A stretch of 64,000 bases of DNA from Ananas comosus (GCF_001540865.1 NC_033640.1:917866-981865); one strand, 5' to 3'. Numbered from the stretch's first letter, positions 35,370 to 48,150 are shown. Numbers and translations: made by a program. The notes: generated from the sequence alone by a model not told the origin.

Positions 35370-38300
35370 ATGGCTTGTTTGGGTGGTGGTTTCATCATCA
35401 TACTACTAAATGCTCTTTTAGCCGTCGCCGCGACGGCGACGACGGCGTCGGGGACGTGCGGTTTCCCGGCGGTGTTCAACTTCGGGGACTCGAACTCCGA
35501 CACTGGGGGCCTGTCGGCGGCATTCGGGCAGGCCCCGCCGCCGAATGGGGAGAGCTTCTGGGGGCGGCCGATGGGGCGGTACTGCGACGGCCGCGTCGTC
35601 GTCGATTTCATAGGTACAGAAGAATCGTGCTATAAGAAATTTTTGTTTATAAGATAATTTAATAATTTTACTGCTCATCAACAGTGAGATGCATTTGTGT
35701 TGTTGATAAACGGTTATAAAATAATTTCTCCGCATAGAAATGTTCATAAGTACTATTCGGCTTTGCATTTACTTTTATCCTTTTCACTTATTTTGGATCT
35801 TTTGGAGCAGCGCACAAATTGGGGCTTCCGTATCTGCACGCATATCTGGATTCGGTTGGATCGAACTTCTCCCACGGCGCCAACTTTGCGACCGCCGGGT
35901 CAACGATCCGGCCGCAGAACACGACGCTGTCCCAGAGCGGCTTTAGCCCCATCTCCCTCGATGTCCAATCGTGGGAGTTCGCCCAGTTCGTCACCCGATC
36001 GCAGTTCGCAGCTAAAGTGAATGGTGCGTAAGTGTTATTTACCAGAACCTATCTGAAATACGAAACATTTTGAACCAGTTCAAACCAAATTACTGAACCG
36101 AACCGAAGCGAACCGATCGAAGTCGATTCACCAGTTACAAAGGTTAAGAATCAGAAAAGCTGAACAAACCGAAAAATCAAAATTTTAGTAATTCATTATA
36201 TCTTAATCTTACATTATTAAAAACATTATGTATTAATTTTAAATAATAATTAAATAATTAGAGATATATTAAGCATTCCTGTTTTAGATTATTAATTAAT
36301 AACTTTTAACATACAATTAATTGTGATTATATCTTAATCTTAGTAGTTTAAAAGGATTTAAAAGTAAATAAAAATATTTTACTAAAACCAAATAAACTGC
36401 ACTAAACCGACCGAATTATTTTGATCAAGTTCAATTTTTATTTTCTACCTAACTTTAAAATCTTAGTTAAAAGATTTTTTTACCAAATATTTTATTAAGT
36501 TACAGCATATCTATATCATAAAAGTGATTTTTTAAAAAGTTTAGATATTTATTTCAAAATATGCTAAAGTAGAGCTAATGTTATATAATTTTATATTGCA
36601 ACTCAAAGTTAAAACAAAAAAAGAAAAGGAAAAATAATCATTTATTTAAGAACTATTCGGTTTGGTTCAGTTCTAAAAGTTAAAAACTAGAAAAAACCGA
36701 ATTAATTGACGTTTTAGTAATTCAATATATAGTAGTCTTATCATAAAAAAAAATTATGTATTAACTTTAAATAATAATCAAATAATTAGATATATTAATT
36801 ATTATTATCTTAGATCAATAATTTTTAATATAAAACTAATCATGATTATATCTTATTTTTAGTATTTTAAAAAGATTTAAACTAAAGAAAAATATTTTAC
36901 TAAAACTAAAAAAAAACCAAACCGAATCGACCGAATTATTTTGGTTCGATTTGGTTCATGCCTATAATTCGGTTCGGTTCGATTTGGTTCATGCCTATAC
37001 TATTCTAAAGACCGTAGGTACAAACCGCAAAATTTTTAAGGGATATATAGGCAAATATATCTATTATTGATAGGGTTAGCAATCTATCCTTCTGTGTGCG
37101 AGCTAGCTCGTGTTTGCAAATCGAACACGAGCTGAACTTTTTAGCTAAAATCTTAACGAGTCAAACACGAGTCTGGGTCAGTTCGCTCGTGTTCGGCTCG
37201 ATATAACTTCAACTATTTAGATTTTAGGTCAATTCAAAAATAAAGAGACTTATATATTACAACTATTTACTATTTAAATTTTTGGCCACCCCAAATATAA
37301 AAAGATCTATATTTTGTGAATTTTAATTATTAGACTAAGATTCTAAATTTTTATTTTTCTTTCAATTTTTCGCCCAGTGGTAGGGTTGAAAATCTAACTT
37401 GTTGTTCGCAAGCTAGCTCGTGTTCGGCTCAGTAATAAACAAGCTGAATACTAGTTGGATTTCTCATCTCGATATTTTAATAACCCTAATCATTATAAAT
37501 AGAAATTTCAATTTTAAAAATGTCTTATCTTTTTTTTTCTTTTTTTTTTTTCTTTTTTTTGGGTGTAGGAGTGTTCAATGGTCTTTTACCAAAGGAAGAG
37601 TACTTCTCACAGGCTCTATACACCTTTGACATTGGCCAAAATGACCTCACAGCAGGATACTTTTCCAACATGACCACTGAGGAAGTGAAAGCATCAATCC
37701 CTGACATTCTCAATCAGTTCACTGCAGTTATCCAGGTAAAATTAAAATTCATATCCGAATCCAAATTCGTCTAGTTTTTATTTTTCATATCGATATGTGT
37801 ATGTCCGTTTAGCATCAGGTAAATCTGCTCTGTTCATGTTCGGATTCTGATTCGCATAAAATTTCGGATATTCGTACCTATTGACATTCCTATTCTTGTA
37901 TTGTGTGTAGAGCGTCTACGGACAAGGGGGACGGTACTTTTGGATCCACAACACTGGGCCTTTTGGGTGCCTCCCATACGTACTTGAACGCGTCCCTCTG
38001 AAGGCCCCCGATGTCGACCGCCATGGCTGCGGCACGCCGTTCAACGGCGTGGCGCAGCTCTTCAATGAGAAGCTCAAGGAGACGGTGGCGCAGCTCCGGA
38101 GAGACCTCCCCCTCGCCGTCTTCACCTACGTCGACGTCTACTCCGTCAAGTACAACCTCATCGCCCATGCCAGGAAGCACGGTATAGCGCTTCGAACACC
38201 TAGTACTACTATGTTTGATATTACTGGCGTAAGAGTTACTTTCACTTCACTATACAGATTCATTAGATCTGATCAGTTATGATCGATGATTACTGACCAG

Positions 38301-39198
38301 ATTCAACGAATCATTTTGGTTAGTAGTGAGAACAGGTAAGTTAACAAATTCATTGAACCCTTTTCTAAATTTAATTCCGAATTTTTGGTTGATGTGCTCC
38401 ACGATTTAGTACATGATCGTCCAACAACCAGATTCAATGAATTTTTCTCCCATTAGTAAGTATGGTTATCGTAAGGTAAAAACATACAGAACTCATCTGA
38501 ATTAACCTTTTTAAAATTTGATTATAGTTCCAAATCTTTCAATTTGATTATTTTAATCAGTCAACAACACTTTGACTTTAAAAATTACGCTAATTATTTA
38601 CTTTGATAGATTTATAATTACAAAAATTATATGAAATATGCTAATTAAATCTGTAAAAATAAACGATATATTTAAATTTTGAAGTCAAAATATAACTGAC
38701 GGCGAAATAAATTGAATAAGTTTGGTAGTAAAATCAAAATTTTGAAATAAAACCATTCTATGGTGCATTGCACCATCATTCCAACTCTTTTCTAAATTAT
38801 ATTTTAGTCCTCAATCTTTGGTTGATGTACTCTACCACATAAATGAGAGCTTAAATCGAAAATTTGATTTAGTATAAGAACTTATAACTTTCAATGCCTT
38901 TGTTCGTAACACGAATGTACATTACTTTCTAGGGTTTGAGCGTCCCCTCGTGGCGTGTTGCGGCCACGGCGGCAAGTACAACTACAACACAAAGTACGGG
39001 TGCGGGTCGATGAAGACGACGGCGAACGGCACCGCGGTGCTGGTCGGGGGGTCGTGCGAGGACCCGCGCAAGAGGATCATCTGGGACGGAGTTCACTACA
39101 CGCAGGCCGCAAACAAGTATGTGTTCGAGCAGATAGTCGGCGGGAAATTCTCTGACAGCAGCGTGCCGTTGAAACTGGCATGCCAGACGAAGCCGTGA
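35370..39198 (+). CDS. GDSL esterase/lipase
   Basis: Secreted SGNH/GDSL hydrolase. Exons: 35370-35613, 35811-36023, 37569-37735, 37911-38181, 38933-39198. They join in frame to 386 codons plus stop, the usual length for the plant family. A signal peptide (IIILLNALLAVAATATTASG) precedes the mature start. Block I is FNFGDSNSDTGG with the nucleophilic Ser. SHGANFATAGST supplies the oxyanion Gly, FDIGQNDLTAGYF the block III Asn, and WDGVHYTQAAN the catalytic Asp and His. ACCGHGGKYNYN supports the fucosidase/ENOD8-like subgroup. Possible N-glycosylation sites include NTT and NMT. Intron 2 (1545 bp) carries a duplicated AT-rich segment. Its donor at 36023/36024 is weak; a better GTAAGT six bases on would break the frame. 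Substrate cannot be inferred. Confidence 0.94.
36050..37000. repeat. Duplicated segment inside GDSL intron 2
   Basis: About 36170-36480 and 36690-36990 share the same order of words: 'attcaatatat'-like, 'taactttaaataataat', 'aaataattagatata', 'atcatgattatatctta', 'aaatattttactaaaac' and 'ccgaattattttg'. The copies are spaced by about 520 bp. A further short direct repeat 'cgatttggttcatgcctata' occurs at about 36948 and 36979. Confidence 0.65.
38480..38765. repeat. Dispersed repeat related to the 17430-19540 array (in GDSL intron 4)
   Basis: Contains 'aactcatctgaa', 'caaatctttcaatttgatta', 'cagtcaacaacactttgac' and 'tactttgatagatttataatt', in the same order as the other copies. Confidence 0.6.
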
Positions 39199-39392
39199 CG
39201 ACAATGATGCGTTATCCGAATCGGCGAACATCGTTTAGGAAACTAGGAAGGTTGTTCATCTAGAAACTTTTTGTCTCATTTATTTATTTTTTTATTTATT
39301 TTTAGGCGACGTTATGAGTAGGTCGTAAGTTATTACTTGCACATAGATTTATTGAATTTGGTAACTATTTGTGTTCGTTTATATTTTTATTT

Positions 39393-39398
39393 AATAAA
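39393..39398 (+). terminator. Poly(A) signal of the GDSL gene
   Basis: AATAAA 195 bp after the stop codon. Confidence 0.5.
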
Positions 39399-39794
39399 TT
39401 TTATCTGTCCCTAACAAAAGCTACAGCGGGGTTACTAATATTATTATTTCCTATATTCAAGTTACATGAATAAAAAGTATAAGAACATTATTGAGAATAT
39501 ATATGTTTTATGAGATTGATCCAATTTATGCAGTTCCATTAAAAATTTTAAAAAAAACTTGACTCCAAAGTCTAGAAAAAAAAAAAAATCTTAAAAATAA
39601 AAATGATAAAAAAGGGCATGCGACATTTTGGTTCTCAATGTTTGTAAATTTCTACAATCAGATCATCAGCAGTGTGTTACGGTTCAAAAAATAAAATAAA
39701 CTATAGGATTTAAAAATTTTAAAATAAAAATTATAATAAATTAAAATTTAAAAACTACACATTACTGACACGCCAGCGATATATTTAAATAAGG

Positions 39795-40122
39795 GCCCGT
39801 TTGGTTCGAGTTATGTAATATTACAAAGTATCTCGACATATCCAGGTATGTTGGATTTCGGCGTGAGATTACTACTAATGCTGTATTAGAGCGTTTGGTT
39901 TAATACAGTAATGTAATACTAGATTACAGTGTTTATAGCATTAATATGTTTGGTTCAGTTTATAAAATTTAGTAATCCTGACATAAAAGTATAGTTTTTT
40001 CCAAAATTGCCCATGTTGTAGTCATTTGAATATTATTTTTTGCGGATATGACGAATGGAGGGAAGGAGATCGTGATGATTACTTGGGAGGATGACGCAAT
40101 AGAAGATGATAGGTGTTCGTGC

Positions 40123-40159
<37 letters not shown>

Positions 40160-40466
40160 CGAGAGAGAGCGAGAGAAAGCGGCGTGCGAGAGAAAGGGCC
40201 GAGACGAAGGCGAGAGAGAGATGAAAATAATACTGTTAATTAGATTTGGGGTTGTTGGAGAGTAAAATTGTCATTTTACATAATATGTAGTATTAACGGG
40301 TTTCAGTAATGCAAGATACACGACCCCCCTCCCGTTAATATTTTTGATGTAATCCTGATCGATTTGTAATGCTACATTAACGACTAGATTACATAGCGGA
40401 TTAATCAAACACAGTTATCCTGGCAGGATTGCCTGTAATCCTGTCAGGATAACTCGAACCAAACGC
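39795..40466. mobile_element. hAT-like MITE (about 670 bp)
   Basis: Left 'cgtttggttcgagttat' and right 'ataactcgaaccaaacg' are a perfect 17-bp inverted terminal repeat. A second 'gtttggtt' lies inward on the left and 'aatcaaacac' on the right. The interior has a (GA)n tract. No transposase frame and no clear target duplication. Confidence 0.75.
40128..40156. repeat. GA microsatellite
   Basis: About 14 GA units inside the MITE at 39795-40466. Confidence 0.85.
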
Positions 40467-40799
40467 AAAAAGCTATAGTAGTAAAGCTTCATTTGGGATT
40501 GCGAGGAGATTGCGTTACGTGCGATTAGAAAGTAATATTGTGTTATGAGTCGGTTACGATATATTTTCCGGGGTATGGGGTCTCACCGGATCGGTTACGA
40601 TATATTTTCTGCGGTCTCATCGGAGAATGTAGAAATATATTCTTATATACTTTTATCCTAACTCTATTTTATTTAATAACGTCACATCGGTCTCAATACA
40701 AAATTTTTAAACTGCAATTTTTAGGTTTGAAAATGAAATTTAAAAGTATTTCTCGACTAATCCATTTTTTTATTGTTTGAAAAAAAAGACTTTTCTATC

Positions 40800-41147
40800 A
40801 GGAAAACATATCCATGTGGTTTCACACTTTCTCACTTTAGTATCCTGTGGTTTAAAGTATATCAATTTAGTATCCTATGGTTTTATTTTTATCTTTTGAT
40901 TATTGATTTCACTAATTTTTTCGTTAAATCAATGACAAAGATAAAACTAAAGGGTACTAAAGTAAATATTCGATAAACGTAGGTGGGATATCTGAAGTTT
41001 TTTGTATATAATTTAACAAAATATTATCAGAAAAGTTGACGAAAAGATAAAAATGAAATCACATGGCACTAACTTGATACACTTTAAGCCACAGAACACT
41101 AAAGTGAGAAAATGCGAAACCAGAGGGGTGATATTTGAAGTTTACCC
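40800..41147. mobile_element. MULE-type MITE, copy 5
   Basis: Starts 'aggaaaacat' with 'ccatgtggtttcacacttt', and ends with the inverse 'tttgaagtttaccc'. Outside are TTTTCTATC on the left and TTTTCTATT on the right, a 9-bp target duplication with one mismatch. It lies about 450 bp upstream of the WNK coding start. Confidence 0.75.
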
Positions 41148-41152
41148 TTTTC

Positions 41153-41183
<31 letters not shown>
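41153..41183. repeat. TTA microsatellite
   Basis: About ten ATT/TTA units directly abutting MITE copy 5. Confidence 0.85.
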
Positions 41184-41188
<5 letters not shown>

Positions 41189-41416
41189 AATTTGTTAGTT
41201 TTAAATGCATTCTAAATGGTATGGTATATGAGAATTTATTTTTAAAAAAATAGAAATTAAATAAATTATTTTGATTTTTTTATTACTAAATAAAAATTCT
41301 ATTTTTTTAAAAAAAATGAAAAATTAAATGCGATACATAAGCGATTCCTAATTAACCCAAAAAGAAATTAATTAATTAAAAAAAAAAACCTAAACTCCTT
41401 CGTGTTTCCTCCCAAC

Positions 41417-41459
41417 GCGATCGATCGCGATCGCGATCTCGATCTCGATCTCGATCTCC
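41417..41459 (+). repeat. GATCGC/GATCTC hexamer repeat in the WNK leader
   Basis: Seven or so GATC-containing hexamers in a row, about 140 bp upstream of the start codon, probably in the 5' UTR or at the promoter. The first units are palindromic. Confidence 0.8.
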
Positions 41460-41598
41460 GACGCGTTTTACTCCATTTCATCCATTCTCTTCCCGTTTGA
41501 TTGATCCGAAGCTTGGAACGCGCAATTCGGGATCGGAATCGTTAGGGTTCCGCTAGGGCGACGAGGAATCGGAGCTTTCCCTCCGCACGGGATCGGAA

Positions 41599-44500
41599 AT
41601 GGCCGCGGATCCGCCGCCGCCGCCGCAGCGGGAGGCGGTGCTCCGGCGGGATGAGGCCGACGCCGAGCTCTTCGTCGAGGTCGATCCCACCGGGCGCTAC
41701 GGCCGAGTCGGTTCCGATCCCTTCTCCTCATCCTCCTCCTCCCATTTATTTCCCTCTTTGATCCATTTCCTAGCAAGACATTTGAATCGATGCGTTCATT
41801 CTGTGTTTGATTGTGAAATTAGGATCTTTACGTGGTTTGCCATGTGTTTGGTCGTGAAATTAGGATTTTTGCATGAACTTTGCATGAATTTGTAATTGAC
41901 GTTCGATCCCAGCAAGTAATCTGAAATCTGCGCGCTTGCCGATGTTGTTTGATCGTCAAATTTTCAGAATTTTTGTGGAATTATGCGTGAATTCTGATGA
42001 ATTTTGTGTTTTCAATGGCCTAATTTTGCAGTATCGCGAGGTGTTAGGGAAGGGTGCGTTCAAAACAGTGTATCCTTTTTTTTTCGCGTTCTTGTTATCA
42101 AATTGGTAAAAATGTGTGGAGAACTCTCATCAGTATACCATTTTGATGTAGGTTCCTTAACTTTATTTCTTTCGATTGACACCCCTTTCAACATTTGATT
42201 CTTTTGTAGTTAATTTACTTTCATAGATGAAATTAGGGAATGTAGCGATGATTTTGTTAATTTAACCGAACACTTTTTCAACTGATGAAACGGCGGTGAT
42301 AGCTAAAGGAGCTGTTAGTTTCAATGAATCTCCAATTCAATATTAGGAAAAAAAGAAAATTTTGAACGATTTATTTCAAAGTGGTCAATAGCAGAGGGGA
42401 TCTCCATACATTTTTAGCTATCAAATATAGTTATTTTTTAAAATTAAATGATTGAATGTTGATTGATTTCACATTAGTTGCTGGGGTCCTTAATGGTTGT
42501 GTTGATAACATAGCTATAAAGCATTTGATGAGTTGGAAGGTATAGAGGTTGCTTGGAATCAGATAAAGATGGCGGATGTGTTGCGGAATGCGGATGACTT
42601 GGAACGGCTCAAATCGGAAGTCCACTTGCTCAAAACTCTAAAGCACAAAAATATAATCAAGTTCTACAACTCGTGGGTCGATACCAAGCATGATAACATC
42701 AATTTCATCACTGAGGTCTTCACCTCCGGAACCTTGCGCCAGTCTGTCCTCTCACTCCTCGGTCTCTTGTTGGTTTGTTAATATTAGTTGGATTTCATAT
42801 TGAAGGTTTTGTTCCTTCTGATTTAGGTATCGTAACAAGCATAAGCATGTCGATCTAAGAGCTTTAAAGAAATGGTCGAGACAAATATTAAGCGGCCTTC
42901 TCTACCTCCACAGTCACGACCCACCGGTTATTCATAGAGATTTGAAATGTGACAACATCTTCGTGAATGGAAACCAGGGTGAGGTGAAGATTGGCGACCT
43001 CGGGTTGGCGGCCATTCTTTGCCATGCCCATTCGGCTCGTAGTGTCATAGGTGAACGCTTCTTTCTGTGCCTTAAACTATAATTTCTTGTGAGAGGTTAG
43101 ATTCATGGGATTGGATTCTTATTTGATGTTATGCAATCACAGGAACACCTGAGTTTATGGCCCCAGAGCTTTATGAAGAAGAGTATAATGAGCTCGTCGA
43201 CATTTATGCATTTGGAATGTGCCTACTGGAGCTGGTCACATTTGAGTACCCTTATTCGGAATGTACAAATGCAGCTCAAATATTCAAGAAGGTGACAACG
43301 GTGAGGCTACGACTCCATTACATTATGTTTCAACTTCGTTCATTTTCATTACCTAAACTGACATCATGTTTTTCTCATCTTATGTTCTTCTAAATTCCAC
43401 TTCTAATGAATTCCTTTATTCATGTTGATAATAGCACATGTTTTATGCTTTATATGCGTTCAGCATCTCGTCATTGGTTTGTTTGTGCCATTTGCAGTCA
43501 CAAGATATCTAAATCTGTATGTTAAGTTATTAACATGTTATGCCTCGATCCAAGCTAGAAATTTGAAAGCTGATATTGTTGGATATGACTGTCATATTTG
43601 CTTTCAATCTGATAAACTTCAAGACATGTAATGCCTCCATAAACATGCACTAAGTATTTATCTTTCGTTAATTTGCCCATAAAATTCAATTAAAGAGGAC
43701 TAGCTGCAAATATAGGCACCGCTGGCCTCAAAATCTGATATTATTGTGAGTCTGCGAATTACCATGAGTTGACCAACTTTTTAGAATATAAGGTTATCAC
43801 CTACATATACCAGTTTCTACTCTCCTGCATCTGTAGAACCTATGGAAATTGGAAACTAGCATAAAAATTTTCAACATGTATAGTTCATGATCATCATCCT
43901 TTCAGCAACTGGGTTGATTGCTTCAAATTTTCTACTGTTTGTTGGTACACAGCAATCTCAAAACATTATACACAATCTATTTTGCTAGCTTTCAAGTCTC
44001 TCTTGGTAGTTGGGTTCTGGTTTAGTAGTACTTGTCTTGCCATGATCTGCTTTCAGCAAAATCAGCGATCTGATCTTTTTGGTCCGTAATGAATCTACTA
44101 ATTTACTCTCTGGCGAAAATTGCATTAGACTAGTTAGTTTTTGGGACCATGAATGGGATGATGTTTTGTATGCTTGACTTGACCTAGGCCTAGTTTGGAG
44201 ACCTTGTCTAAATGCACCTACTTTGATGTGTCAAAAAACCAATAATTTTGGAAGCACTTCAGAGCTTCTCCCCTTAGTGCTTTAAATTTGTGGTGGGAAC
44301 TGCCGTAGGATAAACATTTACTGATTCTTCAGTGGCAGCTCCCATCACCAATTTAGAGCATTGGAGGAAGGAAGTTTTAGAGCACTTTCAGAATTTTTTG
44401 AACCCTCCAAAGCATCAAAGCAGGTGGGTTTGCACAACAAACTAGGCCTTAATCAACTACTAAACACCACTGGACTTTTTATTTTATTTTTTTTCACATT

Positions 44501-46369
44501 ACAGGGTACAAAGCCTGCTTCATTGGCTAAGGTCCAGAATCCTGAAGTGAGAATATTTATAGAGAAATGCATTGCCAATGTTTCTGAGAGATTGTCCGCA
44601 AGAGAGCTATTAATGGATCCATTTCTCCAATTGGATGTCGAGAATGAACAAATAGGCCATTCTTTGCGGTCAAATATCAACCATTCAGGTAAATTTGCGG
44701 ATGAGATATCTACATGAGTGCCTCTGTATATTATTGATTACATGTATATCCCAACAAAATCAGAATTTGCATCTGTACACTTCGAAAACCTAATTTCTTA
44801 CTTAAGTATCTTTGATGGCCTATGCTAAGGCAAAAACAACTTACCTCAATGAGTTTGATGACTTCCAAAGTTTATTAAAGGTTGTTCCATAAAAACTTCA
44901 TTTTGAAGGGTTTTATGTTTATATTCGGGTTTTATAGTATATATGTAAATAGATCATTTTGCAGATATATACATGTAAGATGTAATTAGATTTTAATACC
45001 GTAAAAGTAGGAAATGAATGTGCATCGTTATTTGTAATTTGAGATCCGAGCTCCAGTTTTTATTTACTGTTCCAATTTTACAATAGGAAATGCAGATAAT
45101 GTTGCGCACTCAAATGCAAGCACCAGTTACACGTCTGACAAAGTAGAACCAACTACGGCAAGCCGAGATTTCACTGTGGAAGGACAACGCAAAGATATGA
45201 ATACAATATTTTTAAAGCTGAGAATCGCTGATTCAACAGGTTCTTTACATTTCAAATTTTTAGGTCGTTTTGCAAAATGAATACCAGTTGTTTTTCCGTT
45301 TTGCAGTTTCGACATACTTTTTCTTTTCGCGACTCAAGATTTATATTTCTTGTGGATCAAGTGGCCCAGGCTGAAATCTTTAATGCATGTAGTCATCAAA
45401 AGGAAGACCAAAATAACTTCGTAAACGAAGATTTTCATCTGAAATTGCAAAAAATTTAAAATTTTCTGATCAAAGTTGCAAACTGGGGGCAAAAAGAAGT
45501 AACAATGGATTTTCTTTTTCAGAAAACCCCTCTCTTAGCTTTCTTCTGCAGTTTCTATGCGGTTTAATTACTGGTTCCAATATTCAGGTCAAATCCGAAA
45601 CATCCACTTTCCATTTGACATCGAAGCCGATACTTCATTCAATGTTGCCACTGAGATGGTCTCAGAATTAGACCTCACCGACCAAGATGTCACAACCATT
45701 GCCGCAATGATTGATGCAGAAATACAAGCCTACGTTCCGGAATGGCTTCCGGGGGAAGCACTCGACGACAATGGCAATGAGGACGACAATGGCAATGAGG
45801 AAACAATATCTGAAAGCCACAACTCTGAAGCTGATGACATAGTTTCTGCTTTGCCCAATGAGCCAGAAGCACTTCCCTCTAGTGGTGGGCTTGTCCTGGA
45901 ACGGCTTCCTTCTGGTCGGAGGTACTGGTCCAACTCTCCCAGAGGGACTAGTGAAGGCTCTCCCTCAGCAATCACCCAATCAAATGTATCTTCTGATTCA
46001 AACTCGCACACCAACGACGACTCCCCTTTTGTGGTAGATTATGAGAACCAAATAGCACACAAAAATGTGCATTCTCCTGAAGATAATTTCGAAATGACGT
46101 CCTCCGCCGGCTATTTGGTCTTCCAAAATCCATCTTCCAGTGATGCTGTTGATATCAGTGGTGAGGATTTGTTAGAAAACGAGTCCGAAGAGGTGAGATA
46201 TGTTGGAGAGAAACTGGTGTATTTGCTCCTCGAACAGCAAAGAGAACTGAATGAGTTAAGAAAGAAACATGAAAAGGCCATACATGATATATTAAAGGAA
46301 CTACCTCCCGAGCTTCACAAGAAGACTTTGAACCGGTGCTGCTTGAAACTTCATCATAATAAGGTGTGA
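41599..46369 (+). CDS. WNK: WNK (with-no-lysine) serine/threonine kinase
   Basis: Exons: 41599-41706, 42032-42069, 42514-42741, 42827-43050, 43143-43300, 44505-44688, 45087-45239, 45588-46369. They join in frame to 624 codons plus stop. The kinase domain spans about residues 30-290. The Gly-rich loop [14 protein letters not shown] carries the Lys that WNKs use for catalysis. Beta-3 reads EVAWNQIKM, with Asn where other kinases have the catalytic Lys. The catalytic loop is [13 protein letters not shown] replaces DFG, and [13 protein letters not shown] is the activation segment. After the kinase domain, [27 protein letters not shown] is an OSR1-C-like (PF2) domain. A coiled coil near the C terminus ([17 protein letters not shown]) follows a Ser-rich linker. 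The 38-nt exon 2 is very small. Plant WNKs act in flowering time, osmotic and clock-related signalling; the member cannot be fixed here. Confidence 0.95.
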
Positions 46370-47449
46370 GTTAAAACTTCATCATAAGAAGCTCGGAAAT
46401 TCACAATGGATGTATTGCAGTACCATACATCAAACTCTCCTGTGAAGAGTGTTCTGTGAGTATCAGAACAGTCCACCGTTTCTAAGAGGGGGTGACTTTT
46501 ACGGCGGTGGTTTCAACATTTTCTATAACTTCGCCGCATTTTTGGGGAAAATTTGAGGGGGGGTTAGTCGAAAACCTGCTATATCTCTGAAATTCAAGTC
46601 ATTTATGCTGCAGGAAAAGTATAAAAGTTTTGAGGCAAGTCAAAAGTGTTGATGGCTTACTGTTTTCGACTAGTGCGACAGGGTCGGATTACCCTAACTA
46701 TGCTGCTGAGTGTTTTTTCTTGTCAGTAGCCTGTTAGTCAGCTTAAATTTCTCAAGTTAAATTCTAGCTTATACAACCCAGGATTCAATGGGATTAACAT
46801 AGTGTACATTCCTCAAATCTTGAGATACTAAAGTATGTTGCTTCATGTAGTTTTCTTTTCATGCAAATGATGATGTCTTGTCACATATTACATATTAACA
46901 TTATATATTCTTTAATCTGTTCATTATTAAAATCCCATTGGATGCTTCCATTGATTGGTAATTTCTCTTGTGCAAATATTATTCGATGTATTGGTTTGTT
47001 GCCATCGAAGCTCAAATTCTTTGCTGCTCATTTAACTTAAAAGAGAATCGATTGATACTTTGGTCCTCGAACTGTAATTTGTTGTAATTTTTATCTCAAA
47101 ACTTTTGAAATGTTGTGATCACTAACTGACGCAACACTGCATTGCTGACATGAGAATCTAGTTGCTGCCATATCACTGTCACGTCAGCGTCACGTTGTTA
47201 AATTACTTTGTACCTAGAAAAGTTGTATATTCCAAAGGGTAAAAGATACCACTCTTGTATCAGTTGTTCATGGATACCAATTTAAATGAGAATATATATC
47301 TTTGTTACATTCAATCAACATGGAATAATGAGGCCCACTCACTTCCAAAAGGAAGGAATAATAACAAAGTAAATTAGGTCTAATAGGGGATCCAAATCAA
47401 TCCATCATTAATTGGGGTGAAACAAATGATTCACTCAAATAAGGATAGT
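46370..47449. other. WNK 3' flank and spacer
   Basis: The first few hundred bases are probably 3' UTR, with a near repeat of the C-terminal coding sequence ('aaacttcatcataa') right after the stop. No other gene seen. Confidence 0.5.
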
Positions 47450-47626
47450 AAAACTTCAGCGGGGAACTGACCGTCCCTAGAGCAAGTGGCAAAGGGCTTG
47501 GTGGTTGGTACCCGAGACCCAAGTTCGAATCCTAGTTGATTCATATTTTCAGCTAAGTTTATTTCTAAATAAAATAAACGAAACAGATAGCGTGGTACCT
47601 ATCTCTCAAAAAAACTTTAGTGGGGA
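47450..47626 (+). mobile_element. tRNA-derived SINE, full-length copy with 16-bp target duplication
   Basis: Body 47467-47612: the head 'gaccgtccctagagc' includes an AGTGGC box-A-like motif, then GTTCGAATCC as box B, the shared SINE body and a short poly(A). The flanking 16-mers AAAACTTCAGCGGGGA (47450-47465) and AAAACTTTAGTGGGGA (47611-47626) differ by two C/T changes. A pol III-transcribed, tRNA-derived SINE is the natural reading. Confidence 0.88.
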
Positions 47627-47791
47627 GCTTCTCAACAATGCCTCATTAGAGAGGCTCCGATCTGCTGCCACGTATTAATTCAATAGTAAGCAAATCTACT
47701 AACAAATATTAAAAAACTATTTTATTAATAGCATAGAAAAATATTTTCGGTCCCTCACAATACTGCTCATTTATATTATTGATATGTTGAC

Positions 47792-48150
47792 TTTTATAAA
47801 ATAAAATTTTATATTGGTTCCTGCACGCATTGTGTCACATAAATTTGCCAGCAATCTAGCAATATTATATATTAAAAAAAAAATATAGTAGTACTCGATA
47901 GTGAAAATGTTCAAGCTAATTCGACTTGCGAACCGAAATACTATAATTAATCTTTAAATAGGCTCCTTGACTTTTATTATATAAAATTTTATAGTGGTTC
48001 CAGCACGTATTGTGTCACATAAATTTGCAAGCAATCTAGCAATGTTATATATTAAAAAAAAATATAGTAGTACTCGATAGTGAAAATGTCCAAACTAATA
48101 CGACTCGCGGATGGAAATACTATAATTAACCTTTAAATAGGCTCCTACCA
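47792..48150. repeat. Two-unit tandem duplication (about 180 bp each)
   Basis: Units at about 47792-47971 and 47972-48150 share 'ttgtgtcacataaatttgc', 'agcaatctagcaat', 'atatagtagtactcgatag' and 'aaatactataattaa'. They differ by scattered substitutions only. Confidence 0.85.
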
